A DNA stretch of 64,000 nucleotides, from assembly GCF_004331035.1 (NCBI RefSeq), contig NZ_SJNT01000014.1, positions 22,508 through 86,507 on the forward strand, in the 5' to 3' direction. A program made the translations under genes and the position numbers. How positions within the stretch are numbered: position 1 is the first letter of the stretch; every line of letters starts with the position of its first letter. A model generated the notes under the pieces. The model saw only the letters and a program-made list of their open reading frames with translations. It ran no database searches and was not told the origin of the DNA. This DNA comes from Acinetobacter sp. ANC 4910. Its GTDB lineage: Bacteria > Pseudomonadota > Gammaproteobacteria > Pseudomonadales > Moraxellaceae. Positions 9,584-18,324 of this stretch are shown in pieces.

Positions 9584-9695
9584 AAAGCCATAAAGCTAGA
9601 TCTGCTTCACAGAGTCCACACCAAGAAATACCACGCTACAAAGTTTTTTTGCTATGCTAGCCTCCTGTTTTTATACCTAAAAGAAAGGGTTTTAT

Positions 9696-10511
9696 ATGTC
9701 ATTTACCCGCACAAAATTATTTATTGCATGTACCTTGGCAGGCAGTTTAGCCCTCACGGCATGTTCCAATTCAAATAATGATGACAAAAAGCAAAATACG
9801 CTCACGGCGAGTGCCCCTGCCACTGGAGAAGCATCGAATCTCTCTGAACGCAATGCACAACAGCGCCTGATTAAAACTTTAGAGCAACATTTTAAAACTG
9901 CGGGTATTAATGCCAAAATTGTAGATGTAAAAACAACCGAAGTCCCGAATCTGTATTGGATTAACTTAGAAGGCATGAGTTCAGTCTATGCCACTAGCGA
10001 TGGTAAATTCTTAATTCAGGGCGATGTCATTCGCTTAGGTGATAAAAAGCTACATAATGTCAGTGAGAACTTACAAGCCGCAGCCAATAAAAAGCATTTA
10101 GCCAGCTTAAAAACAGAAGACCTGTTGGTGTATCCAGCGCAAGGTAAAACCAAGCATGTCGTTTATGTATTTACCGATGCAAGCTGTCCGTATTGCCACA
10201 AATTACATGAGCATATTCCTGAGATTACCGCTAAGGGCATTGAAGTTCGTTATATTGCTTGGCCACGTGGCGAGCAGTTTATGCCAGCAATGGAAAGTGT
10301 GTGGTGTAGTGCCGATCGCCAAGCTGCGTTTAATCAAGCCGTAGCAGGAGCTCAATTGCCACCTGCCACCTGTAAAAACCCTGTCCGCGATCAATATCAA
10401 CTGGGGCTAAACATGGGCGTGAATGGCACACCTGCGATCTACAATACCGAAGGTGTTTATTTAGGTGGATACCTCAGCCCTGAAGAATTAGAGCAACGCT
10501 TAAATAACTAA
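9696..10511 (+). CDS. dsbC: Disulfide isomerase DsbC-like, predicted lipoprotein
   Basis: A 271-residue periplasmic protein with an N-terminal dimerisation region and a thioredoxin-fold domain. The active site is C164-P-Y-C167 within FTDASCPYCHK, and the cis-Pro loop is NGTPAIY. A second cysteine pair (VWCSAD and PATCKNP) matches the structural disulfide of DsbC/G. The signal sequence ends in a lipobox, LTAC with C23, so it is predicted to be lipidated; Ser at +2 suggests outer-membrane sorting. E. coli DsbC is soluble, so the anchor is unusual. Shine-Dalgarno GAAAGGG precedes the ATG. The xerD-dsbC neighbourhood supports DsbC over DsbG. Confidence 0.88.
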   Translation: MSFTRTKLFIACTLAGSLALTACSNSNNDDKKQNTLTASAPATGEASNLSERNAQQRLIKTLEQHFKTAGINAKIVDVKTTEVPNLYWINLEGMSSVYATSDGKFLIQGDVIRLGDKKLHNVSENLQAAANKKHLASLKTEDLLVYPAQGKTKHVVYVFTDASCPYCHKLHEHIPEITAKGIEVRYIAWPRGEQFMPAMESVWCSADRQAAFNQAVAGAQLPPATCKNPVRDQYQLGLNMGVNGTPAIYNTEGVYLGGYLSPEELEQRLNN

Positions 10512-10541
10512 TTTTTATTTGTTATTTTACTATTAGTTATA

Positions 10542-10565
10542 GGTGGAGATTATCTTCGCTCCACC
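10542..10565. other. Hairpin between dsbC and hom
   Basis: GGTGGAG (10542-10548) and CTCCACC (10559-10565) form a 7-bp stem with a 10-nt loop. A T-run occurs only about 14 nt later (10579-10585), so this is at best an imperfect terminator of dsbC or a leader structure of hom. Confidence 0.35.
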
Positions 10566-10635
10566 CTAGAGTCTGAGCGTTTTTTTAGCTATGATCTAGA
10601 CTCGCGTAAAATTGAAGAAATAAATGGAGTGTGAC

Positions 10636-11940
10636 GTGAAACCAGTTCGTCTGGCAATCCTCGGTCTTGGTACTGTGGGTGGTGGTGCCCTTAAACTACT
10701 AGAAGAAAACGCTGCGGAGATTAAACGTCGCACCGGTCGAGGAATTGAAATTACCCACGTAGGTACTCGTCGTCCGCGTCCAGACCTTGATCTTCCAGCC
10801 TCTGTAAAACAAAGTGCAGACCTGATGGACATCGTACGTCAACCCGATGTCGATGTTGTGGTAGAGGTAATGGGTGGTATTCACCCTGCCTATGATGTGA
10901 TTATGGAAGCCATCAAGCATGGCAAACAAGTCGTCACTGCCAACAAGGCTTTACTGGCTGAACATGGCAATGAATTGTTTAAAGCGGCAGAAGACAATGC
11001 CGTACAAATCGCCTATGAAGCTGCGGTTGCAGGAGGCATTCCCATCATTAAAGTGATGCGCGAAGGCCTAGCTGCCAATAAAATTGATTGGTTAGCAGGT
11101 ATCATTAACGGCACAGGCAATTTCATCTTAACTGAAATGCGCGATAAAGGTCGTGCCTTCGAAGACGTGCTACAAGAAGCACAAGAATTAGGCTATGCCG
11201 AAGCTGACCCAACCTTTGACGTTGAAGGGATTGATGCTGCACATAAACTGACAATTTTAGCCTCTTGTGCATTTGGTATTCCATTACAGTTTGACAAAGT
11301 CTATACCGAAGGCATCAGCAAAATTACAGCACAAGATGTGAAGTATGCTGAAGAACTGGGTTTCCGAATCAAGCATTTGGGTATTGCACGTCGTGCAGAA
11401 AAAGGCATTGAACTACGTGTTCATCCAACGCTTATTCCCGCTGAAGAACTCCTTGCCAATGTCAATGGGGTAAAAAATGCCGTCTTGGTACAAGCACATG
11501 CTGTCGGCCCAACCTTGTATTACGGTGCAGGTGCCGGCGCTGGTCCTACAGCTTCTGCGGTCGTTGCCGATGTGATCGATATCGTACGTGATATTTCTTA
11601 TACCGAAGATGGTGCAGGTACAATTCCTCAATTGGCTTTTGAAGCTTTAGCAGACTTACCAATTCTGCCACGTGAAGAAATGACCACAGGTTACTACATC
11701 CGTATTAATGCAGAAGATCAAACTGGTGTGCTCGCTGACGTCACCACGATTTTAAGCCGTGCAGGTATCAGTATTGATGCCATCATGCAGCAATCACGCC
11801 TAAAAGACCTGATTCCGATCGTGATTTTGACTGATCCAGTCAAAGAATCGAAAATGGATGAGGCTCTTGCTCAAATTCAAGCCTTACCCGTCATTCATGG
11901 CGAAATCGTGCGAATTCGTTTAGAATCGCTTGATAATTAA
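10636..11940 (+). CDS. hom: Homoserine dehydrogenase
   Basis: A 434-residue NAD(P)-dependent monofunctional homoserine dehydrogenase, third step of the aspartate pathway to threonine and methionine. The N-terminal Rossmann motif is GLGTVGGG, the catalytic core contains AAVAGGIPIIK and GIINGTGNFIL, and a C-terminal ACT domain (from about residue 350, DQTGVLADVTTIL) suggests threonine feedback. An ATG at 10624 is possible, but GGAG at 10626-10629 lies 6 nt before a GTG at 10636, giving the usual start MKPVRLAILG. thrC follows 65 nt later. Confidence 0.95.
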   Translation: MKPVRLAILGLGTVGGGALKLLEENAAEIKRRTGRGIEITHVGTRRPRPDLDLPASVKQSADLMDIVRQPDVDVVVEVMGGIHPAYDVIMEAIKHGKQVVTANKALLAEHGNELFKAAEDNAVQIAYEAAVAGGIPIIKVMREGLAANKIDWLAGIINGTGNFILTEMRDKGRAFEDVLQEAQELGYAEADPTFDVEGIDAAHKLTILASCAFGIPLQFDKVYTEGISKITAQDVKYAEELGFRIKHLGIARRAEKGIELRVHPTLIPAEELLANVNGVKNAVLVQAHAVGPTLYYGAGAGAGPTASAVVADVIDIVRDISYTEDGAGTIPQLAFEALADLPILPREEMTTGYYIRINAEDQTGVLADVTTILSRAGISIDAIMQQSRLKDLIPIVILTDPVKESKMDEALAQIQALPVIHGEIVRIRLESLDN

Positions 11941-11943
11941 TCG

Positions 11944-11977
11944 GGTTGAGGGAAAGACCCTTGTTTTCTCCCTCACC
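11944..11977. other. Intercistronic hairpin between hom and thrC
   Basis: TGAGGGA (11947-11953) pairs with TCCCTCA (11969-11975), extendable by GGT/ACC with one bulged T. It lacks a T-run. It resembles the pyrimidine/purine REP-like palindrome at 2376-2414 in style but not exactly. It could modulate the hom/thrC ratio or stabilise mRNA. Confidence 0.4.
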
Positions 11978-12005
11978 AAGCTCTACCCATAATTGGAACA
12001 TCATC

Positions 12006-13145
12006 ATGTCGAATGCCAATCGTTATACTGGTTTAGTTGACCGTTATCGTGACCGTTTACCAGTGTCTGCTACTACTCGTGGAATCTCTTTGGGCGAAGG
12101 TAATACTCCGCTCATTAAGTTGGAGAATATTCCACGTATTATTGGTAAAGATGTTGAAATTTATGTGAAGTACGAAGGCTTGAACCCGACAGGCTCATTC
12201 AAAGACCGCGGCATGACTATGGCTGTGACCAAAGCGGTTGAAGACGGTTCAAAAGCAATTATCTGTGCATCTACAGGCAATACTTCTGCTGCGGCTGCTG
12301 CATATGCAGCACGTGCTGGCATCAAAGCCTTTGTGTTAATTCCTGAAGGCAAAATTGCCATGGGTAAAATGGCTCAAGCGATGATGTATGGTGCGATTAC
12401 CATGCAAATTCGTGGTAACTTTGACGATGGTATGCGTCTTGTAAAAGAAGTTGCTGATCAAGCGCCTGTAACGATTGTTAACTCAATCAACCCGTATCGT
12501 TTACAAGGCCAAAAAACCATTGCTTACGAAATCGTTGAAGCTTTGGGTCGTGCGCCAGACTATCACTGCTTACCTGTAGGTAACGCGGGCAACATTACTG
12601 CACACTGGATGGGTTATACCGAAGCTGTAGCAAACCAGCCTGTAGATCAGTTTGAACAAGTCATTTACGATGCTGCGACAGATCAATTCACAGGTCCTAA
12701 ACCAGAAGGCTTACCGATCATGGTCGGCTATCAAGCTGATGGCGCTGCACCTTTCTTACGTGGTGCACCGGTGGAACATCCAGAAACGGTTGCAACAGCC
12801 ATTCGTATTGGTAACCCACAAAGCTGGAACCATGCCAAAGCGGTAGTACGTGACTCTAAAGGTTGGTTTGATGAACTTGCCGATGCTGAAATTTTAGAAG
12901 CACAACGTTTACTTTCTATGTATGAAGGTGTCTTTGTAGAGCCAGCTTCTGCTGCCTCTATCGGTGGTGCAATCCGTGATATTAAAGCAGGTAAAATTAC
13001 TGAAGGTTCTGTGATTGTGTGTACTGTAACAGGCAATGGCTTAAAAGATCCAGACACTGCCATCAAGCAATGTGCTGATGCCGTAATGTTGTCTATTGAT
13101 GCAACCATGTCTCAAGTAAAAGACTCTATCCTTTCAAATATGTAA
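12006..13145 (+). CDS. thrC: Threonine synthase
   Basis: A 379-residue PLP enzyme that converts O-phosphohomoserine to threonine. The PLP-lysine is K66 in NPTGSFKDRG, and the phosphate-binding Gly loop is seen in VGNAGNITAH. The length fits the shorter, plant/Bacillus-like threonine synthase family. The frame is open back to 11946, but those residues are REP-hairpin-derived and the family starts at MSNANRYTGLV. hom and thrC form a threonine operon that ends at a strong terminator. Confidence 0.95.
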   Translation: MSNANRYTGLVDRYRDRLPVSATTRGISLGEGNTPLIKLENIPRIIGKDVEIYVKYEGLNPTGSFKDRGMTMAVTKAVEDGSKAIICASTGNTSAAAAAYAARAGIKAFVLIPEGKIAMGKMAQAMMYGAITMQIRGNFDDGMRLVKEVADQAPVTIVNSINPYRLQGQKTIAYEIVEALGRAPDYHCLPVGNAGNITAHWMGYTEAVANQPVDQFEQVIYDAATDQFTGPKPEGLPIMVGYQADGAAPFLRGAPVEHPETVATAIRIGNPQSWNHAKAVVRDSKGWFDELADAEILEAQRLLSMYEGVFVEPASAASIGGAIRDIKAGKITEGSVIVCTVTGNGLKDPDTAIKQCADAVMLSIDATMSQVKDSILSNM

Positions 13146-13161
13146 GTTTCCACTTGCATTT

Positions 13162-13192
13162 AAAAAACCAGTTGCTTGCAACTGGTTTTTTT
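13162..13192. terminator. Bidirectional terminator after thrC
   Basis: CCAGTTGC and GCAACTGG flank a 2-nt loop, with A6 before and T7 after, between convergent thrC and the next minus-strand gene. Confidence 0.85.
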
Positions 13193-13207
13193 ATTTCATG
13201 TCAAAGA

Positions 13208-13996
13208 TTATTCCTCATCATATTCATAATCTTCATCATAACTATGCATTTTTGCGAGTTCTTTCTCCAGACGCTGAATTTCTGCTAACTCAATTTGCTT
13301 AATCTCAAATAAAGGCTGTTTGAGTAACGCATTCACTGCGTATAAAGCCTCATTTTGCCACAGGCCAATGTTTAAAATTTGTTTATCTTCATCATAACTT
13401 AAGCCGTACTCGGCCTGAATGAGCGCTTTTAATAAAATAGGCTGTTCCGATAAAGACTCCAATGAACCTGCTAATTCAATATCTGAATAATCGTAATCCG
13501 CAAAGATAGATTCAATTTTGCCTTTGAGTAATTCTGGACTTTCAGCATAAATTAGCCCTGCAAAAAACTCGTCATGCTCTTCAAGCCATTGCTGCTTCTG
13601 GGTCGACCACAAACCATAGAACTTAACTTCATGTTCAAAGCTAACCAGTTGAAATTTTTGCATTTCAGCCATTTGTACAAAGCTATAAGTATCCGCATCA
13701 CTTAGACTACTTGGCAGCACATCCCGCGAAACTTCGCCATCTTGGTAAATATGCTCGCCACAACGTGAAAAAACAAATTCATCTAATTGTTTCAACTTGG
13801 CTTCATCTGCATCAAATAGAGATTCTACCTCGTACAAGGCAAAATCTCGTGCGCCCTCAACTTCAAGCTTCTGATAGACCGCTTCAGCTTCAGCCTGATC
13901 TTGAAAAACATTGCTAATGCGATTGCCTGTGACGTAAAAAACTTCATCGTTATAGCCGAAGTATTTTGCACGAATAACGTAGGTGGTCATATTCAT
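13208..13996 (-). CDS. Uncharacterised acidic protein
   Basis: A 262-residue soluble protein that I do not recognise. It is rich in Glu, Asp and aromatic residues, has no signal peptide or membrane segment, and ends in an acidic tail (YDEDYEYDEE). The N-terminus (TTYVIRAKYFGYNDEVFYV) reads like a small beta-rich domain. GGAG lies upstream of the ATG. It is 21 nt downstream of the DUF6915 gene and probably co-transcribed with it. No functional residues could be picked out. Confidence 0.75.
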   Translation of the reverse strand: MNMTTYVIRAKYFGYNDEVFYVTGNRISNVFQDQAEAEAVYQKLEVEGARDFALYEVESLFDADEAKLKQLDEFVFSRCGEHIYQDGEVSRDVLPSSLSDADTYSFVQMAEMQKFQLVSFEHEVKFYGLWSTQKQQWLEEHDEFFAGLIYAESPELLKGKIESIFADYDYSDIELAGSLESLSEQPILLKALIQAEYGLSYDEDKQILNIGLWQNEALYAVNALLKQPLFEIKQIELAEIQRLEKELAKMHSYDEDYEYDEE

Positions 13997-14017
13997 CTCC
14001 TGATTTTTTAGCTACGC

Positions 14018-14638
14018 TTAAACGAAGCTTTGTTGTTTTCTTTGATGTAATGCTTGTGCACTTTGCGGAATTGCCATGCCATTATCCATCCACAATTCAA
14101 ACTGCATCGCGTGGAAGATGTCATCTGGACTATAGACAATATTCTGTAAATTCGGTAATACACCTATTCGCGGTAAAATCTCGTAAATAAACCAACTGTT
14201 ATGCGTAAAAAGTAAAGAATGCAACTTCCCTGTTTGTGCCAAAGGTGAAAGCATTAATTGGGATGCAATTGGGTTTTGGGCGTAGACTTGGTGTAACTGT
14301 TCTAAATGTCGTTCTAAATTTTGAGGTAATCGGCTTGCATCAATGGCATGAACAAAGTCACTTAACGTGGGAATAAATCGCTGCTGATAATCTACCAATA
14401 AATGATCACGTTCGCATAAGTCTTTTATATCAATCGATTTGCCCGCACTATTCTCAAGACTATGTCCAAATATTGGTACAACGACTGAATTTATTCCCCA
14501 AAGGGTATGTAAAATTCGATGCCGAGCATCACTACACAAACTTTTGGTACTATCAATAAATGCATGTAATTCATAATAATCTTCTGGCTCCCCACCCCAC
14601 CGTTTCGCTGAAATTCGAGCATGTTGCATCGCATTCAT
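14018..14638 (-). CDS. DUF6915-like protein
   Basis: A 206-residue protein whose first 110 residues match, from memory, the DUF6915 pattern: HARISAKRWGG, EDYYELHAFIDSTK, DARHRILHT, PIFGHSLENSAGK and FIPTLSDF. The His-rich N-terminal helices are reminiscent of HD-like proteins, but I cannot point to a proven catalytic motif. The C-terminal half (residues 110-206) appears to be an extra segment with no recognised domain. It is upstream of the acidic 262-residue gene on the same strand, suggesting a two-gene unit of unknown function. Confidence 0.7.
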   Translation of the reverse strand: MNAMQHARISAKRWGGEPEDYYELHAFIDSTKSLCSDARHRILHTLWGINSVVVPIFGHSLENSAGKSIDIKDLCERDHLLVDYQQRFIPTLSDFVHAIDASRLPQNLERHLEQLHQVYAQNPIASQLMLSPLAQTGKLHSLLFTHNSWFIYEILPRIGVLPNLQNIVYSPDDIFHAMQFELWMDNGMAIPQSAQALHQRKQQSFV

Positions 14639-14746
14639 AGTCAGACCCAGTTGTTATCTTGTTATGTCGCTATCATACGCATTCTGTATCCAAAAAATAG
14701 TCAAAAAATATGCTTTAAGACAAGCTGTGTCGCAGCCTATAGGCAT

Positions 14747-14777
14747 AAAAAAACTCTTCATCAAGAAGAGTTTTTTT
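14747..14777. terminator. Terminator downstream of pbpG
   Basis: CTCTTC (14754-14759) and GAAGAG (14765-14770) flank a 5-nt loop, with A7 and T7 tails. It lies just after the pbpG stop on the minus strand. Confidence 0.85.
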
Positions 14778-14788
14778 AAAGGAAAAAA

Positions 14789-15847
14789 TTAAATTCGTTT
14801 TGGCAACTGACTTGCCCACGTCATTAAACGGGTTGCATCCTCAGTCCGACTTTGGGATGAACTTGCACCTAGAATGACTACGACTGCTGGGCGCGAGTTT
14901 AATGTGGTATGCATCACCACACAGCGACCAGCTTCGTTAATATACCCTGTTTTTGACAGATTAATATTCCAACCACCATTACGAACTAAAGCATTGGTAT
15001 TATTAGACTTTAACATCCGATAACCGAGATTAAAATCATAACTGGCTGTGGTTGAAAACTGACGAATTAAACCATATTGCGATGCGGTGCTGACTAAAAT
15101 ACCCAAGTCACGTGCCGACGCAACGTTGTGCGGATCTAAGCCTGTAGATTCAACATAATGTGTCGAGCTCATGCCCAATGCACGTGCCTTCGCATTCATT
15201 GCAGAAATGAAAGCACTACGTCCTCCTGGATACGTTCGCGCTAACGCTGCTGCCGCTGGATTTTCCGATTTCATTAAAGCAAAAAGCAACGCTTCTGCAC
15301 GGTTCATGCTATCCCCTGCACGTAGCGTTGAACTCGAATTTTTACCACCTGCCCCTGCAAAATCAATCGACTGTAAGGTAATTTCCTCAGACATGTCTAA
15401 ACGTGCATCGGCAATGACTACCGCTGTCATTAATTTGGTAATAGAAGCAATGGGTAATGCTGTATTGGTATTTTTACTATAAAGCACCTCACCTGTTTGT
15501 GCATCCATGACCAGCGCGGCACGGGCACTTACAGAAGGCTGACTACTATAACCCGCAGAGGTATCAATAATATGAACCGTTTTCGGTGCAGAAGAGGAAG
15601 GTACCCCATTTGAGCTGCGAACCGTCGTGGTGACTTTGGTTGATCCTTGCGGAGACACTTCCTCAACCAGTGAAGAAACATCACTATTTAATAATTGACT
15701 CGCTTCCTCTGAAGACCAGTTCATTGAAGCCTGACCAACACTCCCCGAGGAAGGATTAATGACGAGTTCAGCAAAGCTTGTTGAACTCAGGCTGAGTAGA
15801 ATAGACATACTCAACACATGCATGAATGACTTCTTAGAATTTTTCAC
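14789..15847 (-). CDS. pbpG: D-alanyl-D-alanine endopeptidase PBP7/8
   Basis: A 352-residue low-molecular-mass penicillin-binding protein that cleaves D-Ala-mDAP cross-links in the periplasm. A signal peptide covers roughly the first 26 residues (cleavage near SFA-E). The three penicilloyl-serine transferase motifs are present: SITK, SEN and KTG (LSKTGYINEAG). A Ser/Thr-rich linker of about 75 residues precedes the catalytic domain. In A. baumannii PbpG has been linked to envelope stability and survival in serum, as I recall. It is transcribed alone and ends at a strong terminator. Confidence 0.92.
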   Translation of the reverse strand: MKNSKKSFMHVLSMSILLSLSSTSFAELVINPSSGSVGQASMNWSSEEASQLLNSDVSSLVEEVSPQGSTKVTTTVRSSNGVPSSSAPKTVHIIDTSAGYSSQPSVSARAALVMDAQTGEVLYSKNTNTALPIASITKLMTAVVIADARLDMSEEITLQSIDFAGAGGKNSSSTLRAGDSMNRAEALLFALMKSENPAAAALARTYPGGRSAFISAMNAKARALGMSSTHYVESTGLDPHNVASARDLGILVSTASQYGLIRQFSTTASYDFNLGYRMLKSNNTNALVRNGGWNINLSKTGYINEAGRCVVMHTTLNSRPAVVVILGASSSQSRTEDATRLMTWASQLPKRI

Positions 15848-16065
15848 AATCGTTTACTCAACTCAGGGAGGTAAGATACATTTGCGTATTACCTCAAATA
15901 TGCCTTACATTTACACAGCAACGGGAATTTTCTGTTCGCGCTATTGTGCAAAACTTTTAATTTCGGAATAAGAATAGGATTGCTAATTTTGTCGTTTCAT
16001 TGCAAGCTTATTTTGCTTTATGTAACAAAAATGATGTAATTTTTTTTAGCCAGAGGGAGAAATCG

Positions 16066-16701
16066 GTGATTACAGTTTTAGTGGTGGATGACCATGAATT
16101 AGTCCGTACTGGTATTTGCCGTATGCTAGAAGATCACGCAGATGTACAAGTCATTGGTCAGGCAGAATCTGGTGAAGAAGCGATTAACCTGGTTCGCCAA
16201 CATCACCCTAATGTGGTTTTGCTGGATGTGAACATGCCAGGTATTGGTGGAGTAGAAACTACTCGCCGCCTATTACAAACCGCTCCTGAAACCAAAGTTC
16301 TAGCTGTGAGTGGCTTGGCCGAAGAACCCTACCCATCCTTGTTACTGAAAGCTGGTGCCAAAGGTTATATCACCAAAGGCGCTCCTGTCAGTGAAATGGT
16401 TCGTGCCATTAATAAAGTCATGCAAGGGGGCAAATACTTTAGTGCCGATATTGCAGAACAACTCGCAAGCTCTTATTTATCCGACACACAACAATCACCA
16501 TTTGATGCTCTGTCTGAGCGTGAAATGCAAGTAGCCATGATGGTGGTGAATTGTATCAGCGCGCAAGAAATTGCAGATAAACTTTTCGTGAGTGTAAAAA
16601 CAGTCAATACCTATCGTTACCGTATTTTTGAAAAATTAAACCTTGATAGTGATGTCAAACTGACCCATCTAGCGATTCGTTACGGTCTCATCAAACCTTA
16701 A
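16066..16701 (+). CDS. gacA: Response regulator GacA
   Basis: A 211-residue NarL/FixJ-type response regulator. The receiver domain has acidic residues D8 and D9 and phosphoacceptor D54 (VVLLDVNMPG); the C-terminal LuxR HTH spans about 145-205 (LSEREMQVAMMVV, KTVNTYRYRIFEKL). In Acinetobacter GacA works with the hybrid sensor GacS to control virulence and aromatic catabolism. The frame is open upstream to 16000, but AGGGAG at 16054-16059 precedes a GTG at 16066, giving the canonical start MITVLVVDDHELVRTGI. No uvrC follows, unlike in Pseudomonas; pilS is next. Confidence 0.9.
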   Translation: MITVLVVDDHELVRTGICRMLEDHADVQVIGQAESGEEAINLVRQHHPNVVLLDVNMPGIGGVETTRRLLQTAPETKVLAVSGLAEEPYPSLLLKAGAKGYITKGAPVSEMVRAINKVMQGGKYFSADIAEQLASSYLSDTQQSPFDALSEREMQVAMMVVNCISAQEIADKLFVSVKTVNTYRYRIFEKLNLDSDVKLTHLAIRYGLIKP

Positions 16702-16737
16702 ATAACAAAAACTTTCATCATCTAATCGGTTTGCAGC

Positions 16738-18297
16738 ATGCAAAATTCCCAATATTTCGAATTAAATCAATACTTTTTTGGGCTGTGGTATGCCGCCTAC
16801 CGCTTATTAATCACCAGTTGTTTGGTGTTAATTTTTATTCTGACCCAAGATGAACTCTCAACCAACTACGAGTTTCCTCAACTGTATTTTTATGTACTGT
16901 GGGGCTATTTTTTCATTAACTGCGTACAACTCTTTAATCTCAAACATTTTAAACAGCACATTCCTCAGCAGTTTGCATTCATTTTTATAGTCGATGTTAT
17001 TGCCTTAAGCTTACTCACCATCGCCACCAATGGTCCGAATTTAAGTATCAGTATCCTGTTCTTAACCACCATTTTCGCAGCATCATTACTCCTCAAGACA
17101 CAAAAAGCCTTAATTATTACGCTAATTGCGGTTATTGCGGTTATTTACCAACAATTCTTTATCAGCTTCCTGACCCAACATTCATTCCAGAATCTGGGGA
17201 ATAGTGTGATCTTGGCAGTTTTATTTTTTGTCTTTTATGCCTGTGGGCAAATTGCGGTTCGTCGTTTCCAGCTGCTCGATCATGTCAATTTCTCCCAATC
17301 ACAAGAACTGAAACGTCTGCAAAATATTAATCGCTATATCTTAGAGCAAATTGAAACAGGCTACCTGGTCTTAGATGAAAACTGTCATATTGTTTTAAGT
17401 AACCCTGCTGCCTGTGCTTTATTAGGCATTGCACCATTTTATGCTTTTGATAAATATCCGCTGTATAAACTACAACCTGATTTGTTTGAGTTACTGGACT
17501 TTGATCAGGTGCAAAATGGGGAGAAATTTCAGTTTGAATCTCAGCTCAGTCGCTATTATTTGCATATTGAAGTGCAAAAACTGATTGTCCCACAACAGGT
17601 ACTGACACTTTTGGTGATCCAAGATGGACAGAAGATGAATCAACAGGTACAACAATTAAAATTGGCTGCGCTGGGGCAACTCTCAGCCAGTATTGCACAT
17701 GAAATTCGCAACCCCTTGGCCGCTATTGTTCAAGCCAATGAATTACTGCCGAACAGTACGGTTGATCAGCAGCAAACACTGAGCCAAATGATTAGCAAGC
17801 AAACCAAACGAATTGACAAAATTGTGCAAGACACTTTAAGTATGGTCCGGAATCAAGGCACTCAACCGATTAGCATACAATTAGATCGTTTTATCCCCAT
17901 TTTTATTCAAGAAGATCTGCCCGATCTGAAAACTAAAATTCTATGCCATATTGCCCCACAGCTCAGTTTGAACTTTGATGAGGCACAATTTAGACAGGTA
18001 TTAATTAATTTAATTCGCAATGCAGTCCGACATAATTCACCTGAACGCAGTACAATAGAACTCCACTGCTATACGCAGGATAAAAACATTCACATTGATG
18101 TGTGTGATTTTGGGGAAGGCGTGGCGATTCACGATCAAGCCCACCTGTTTCAACCGTTTTTTAGTACCGCGATTACAGGAACGGGTTTAGGATTATATCT
18201 ATCACATAGCTTTTGCGAAGCTAATCAAGCGCTCTTAAGCTATGTAGAACAACAACAGGGAGCTTGCTTTCGCATTCAATGCCGACAGCTGACTTAA
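16738..18297 (+). CDS. pilS: Type IV pilus sensor histidine kinase PilS
   Basis: A 519-residue membrane sensor kinase with about six N-terminal transmembrane segments (residues 15-175), a PAS-like domain (about 195-300) and a kinase core. H321 lies in SIAHEIRNPLAA; N-box LINLIRNAVRHN, G1 DFGEGV and G2 GTGLGLYLS follow. PilS senses PilA levels in the membrane and controls PilR. No strong Shine-Dalgarno precedes the ATG at 16738. The adjacent NtrC-type pilR on the same strand secures the assignment. Confidence 0.9.
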   Translation: MQNSQYFELNQYFFGLWYAAYRLLITSCLVLIFILTQDELSTNYEFPQLYFYVLWGYFFINCVQLFNLKHFKQHIPQQFAFIFIVDVIALSLLTIATNGPNLSISILFLTTIFAASLLLKTQKALIITLIAVIAVIYQQFFISFLTQHSFQNLGNSVILAVLFFVFYACGQIAVRRFQLLDHVNFSQSQELKRLQNINRYILEQIETGYLVLDENCHIVLSNPAACALLGIAPFYAFDKYPLYKLQPDLFELLDFDQVQNGEKFQFESQLSRYYLHIEVQKLIVPQQVLTLLVIQDGQKMNQQVQQLKLAALGQLSASIAHEIRNPLAAIVQANELLPNSTVDQQQTLSQMISKQTKRIDKIVQDTLSMVRNQGTQPISIQLDRFIPIFIQEDLPDLKTKILCHIAPQLSLNFDEAQFRQVLINLIRNAVRHNSPERSTIELHCYTQDKNIHIDVCDFGEGVAIHDQAHLFQPFFSTAITGTGLGLYLSHSFCEANQALLSYVEQQQGACFRIQCRQLT

Positions 18298-18324
18298 TAA
18301 TTCAATTTTTACTGGGGTGTTATA

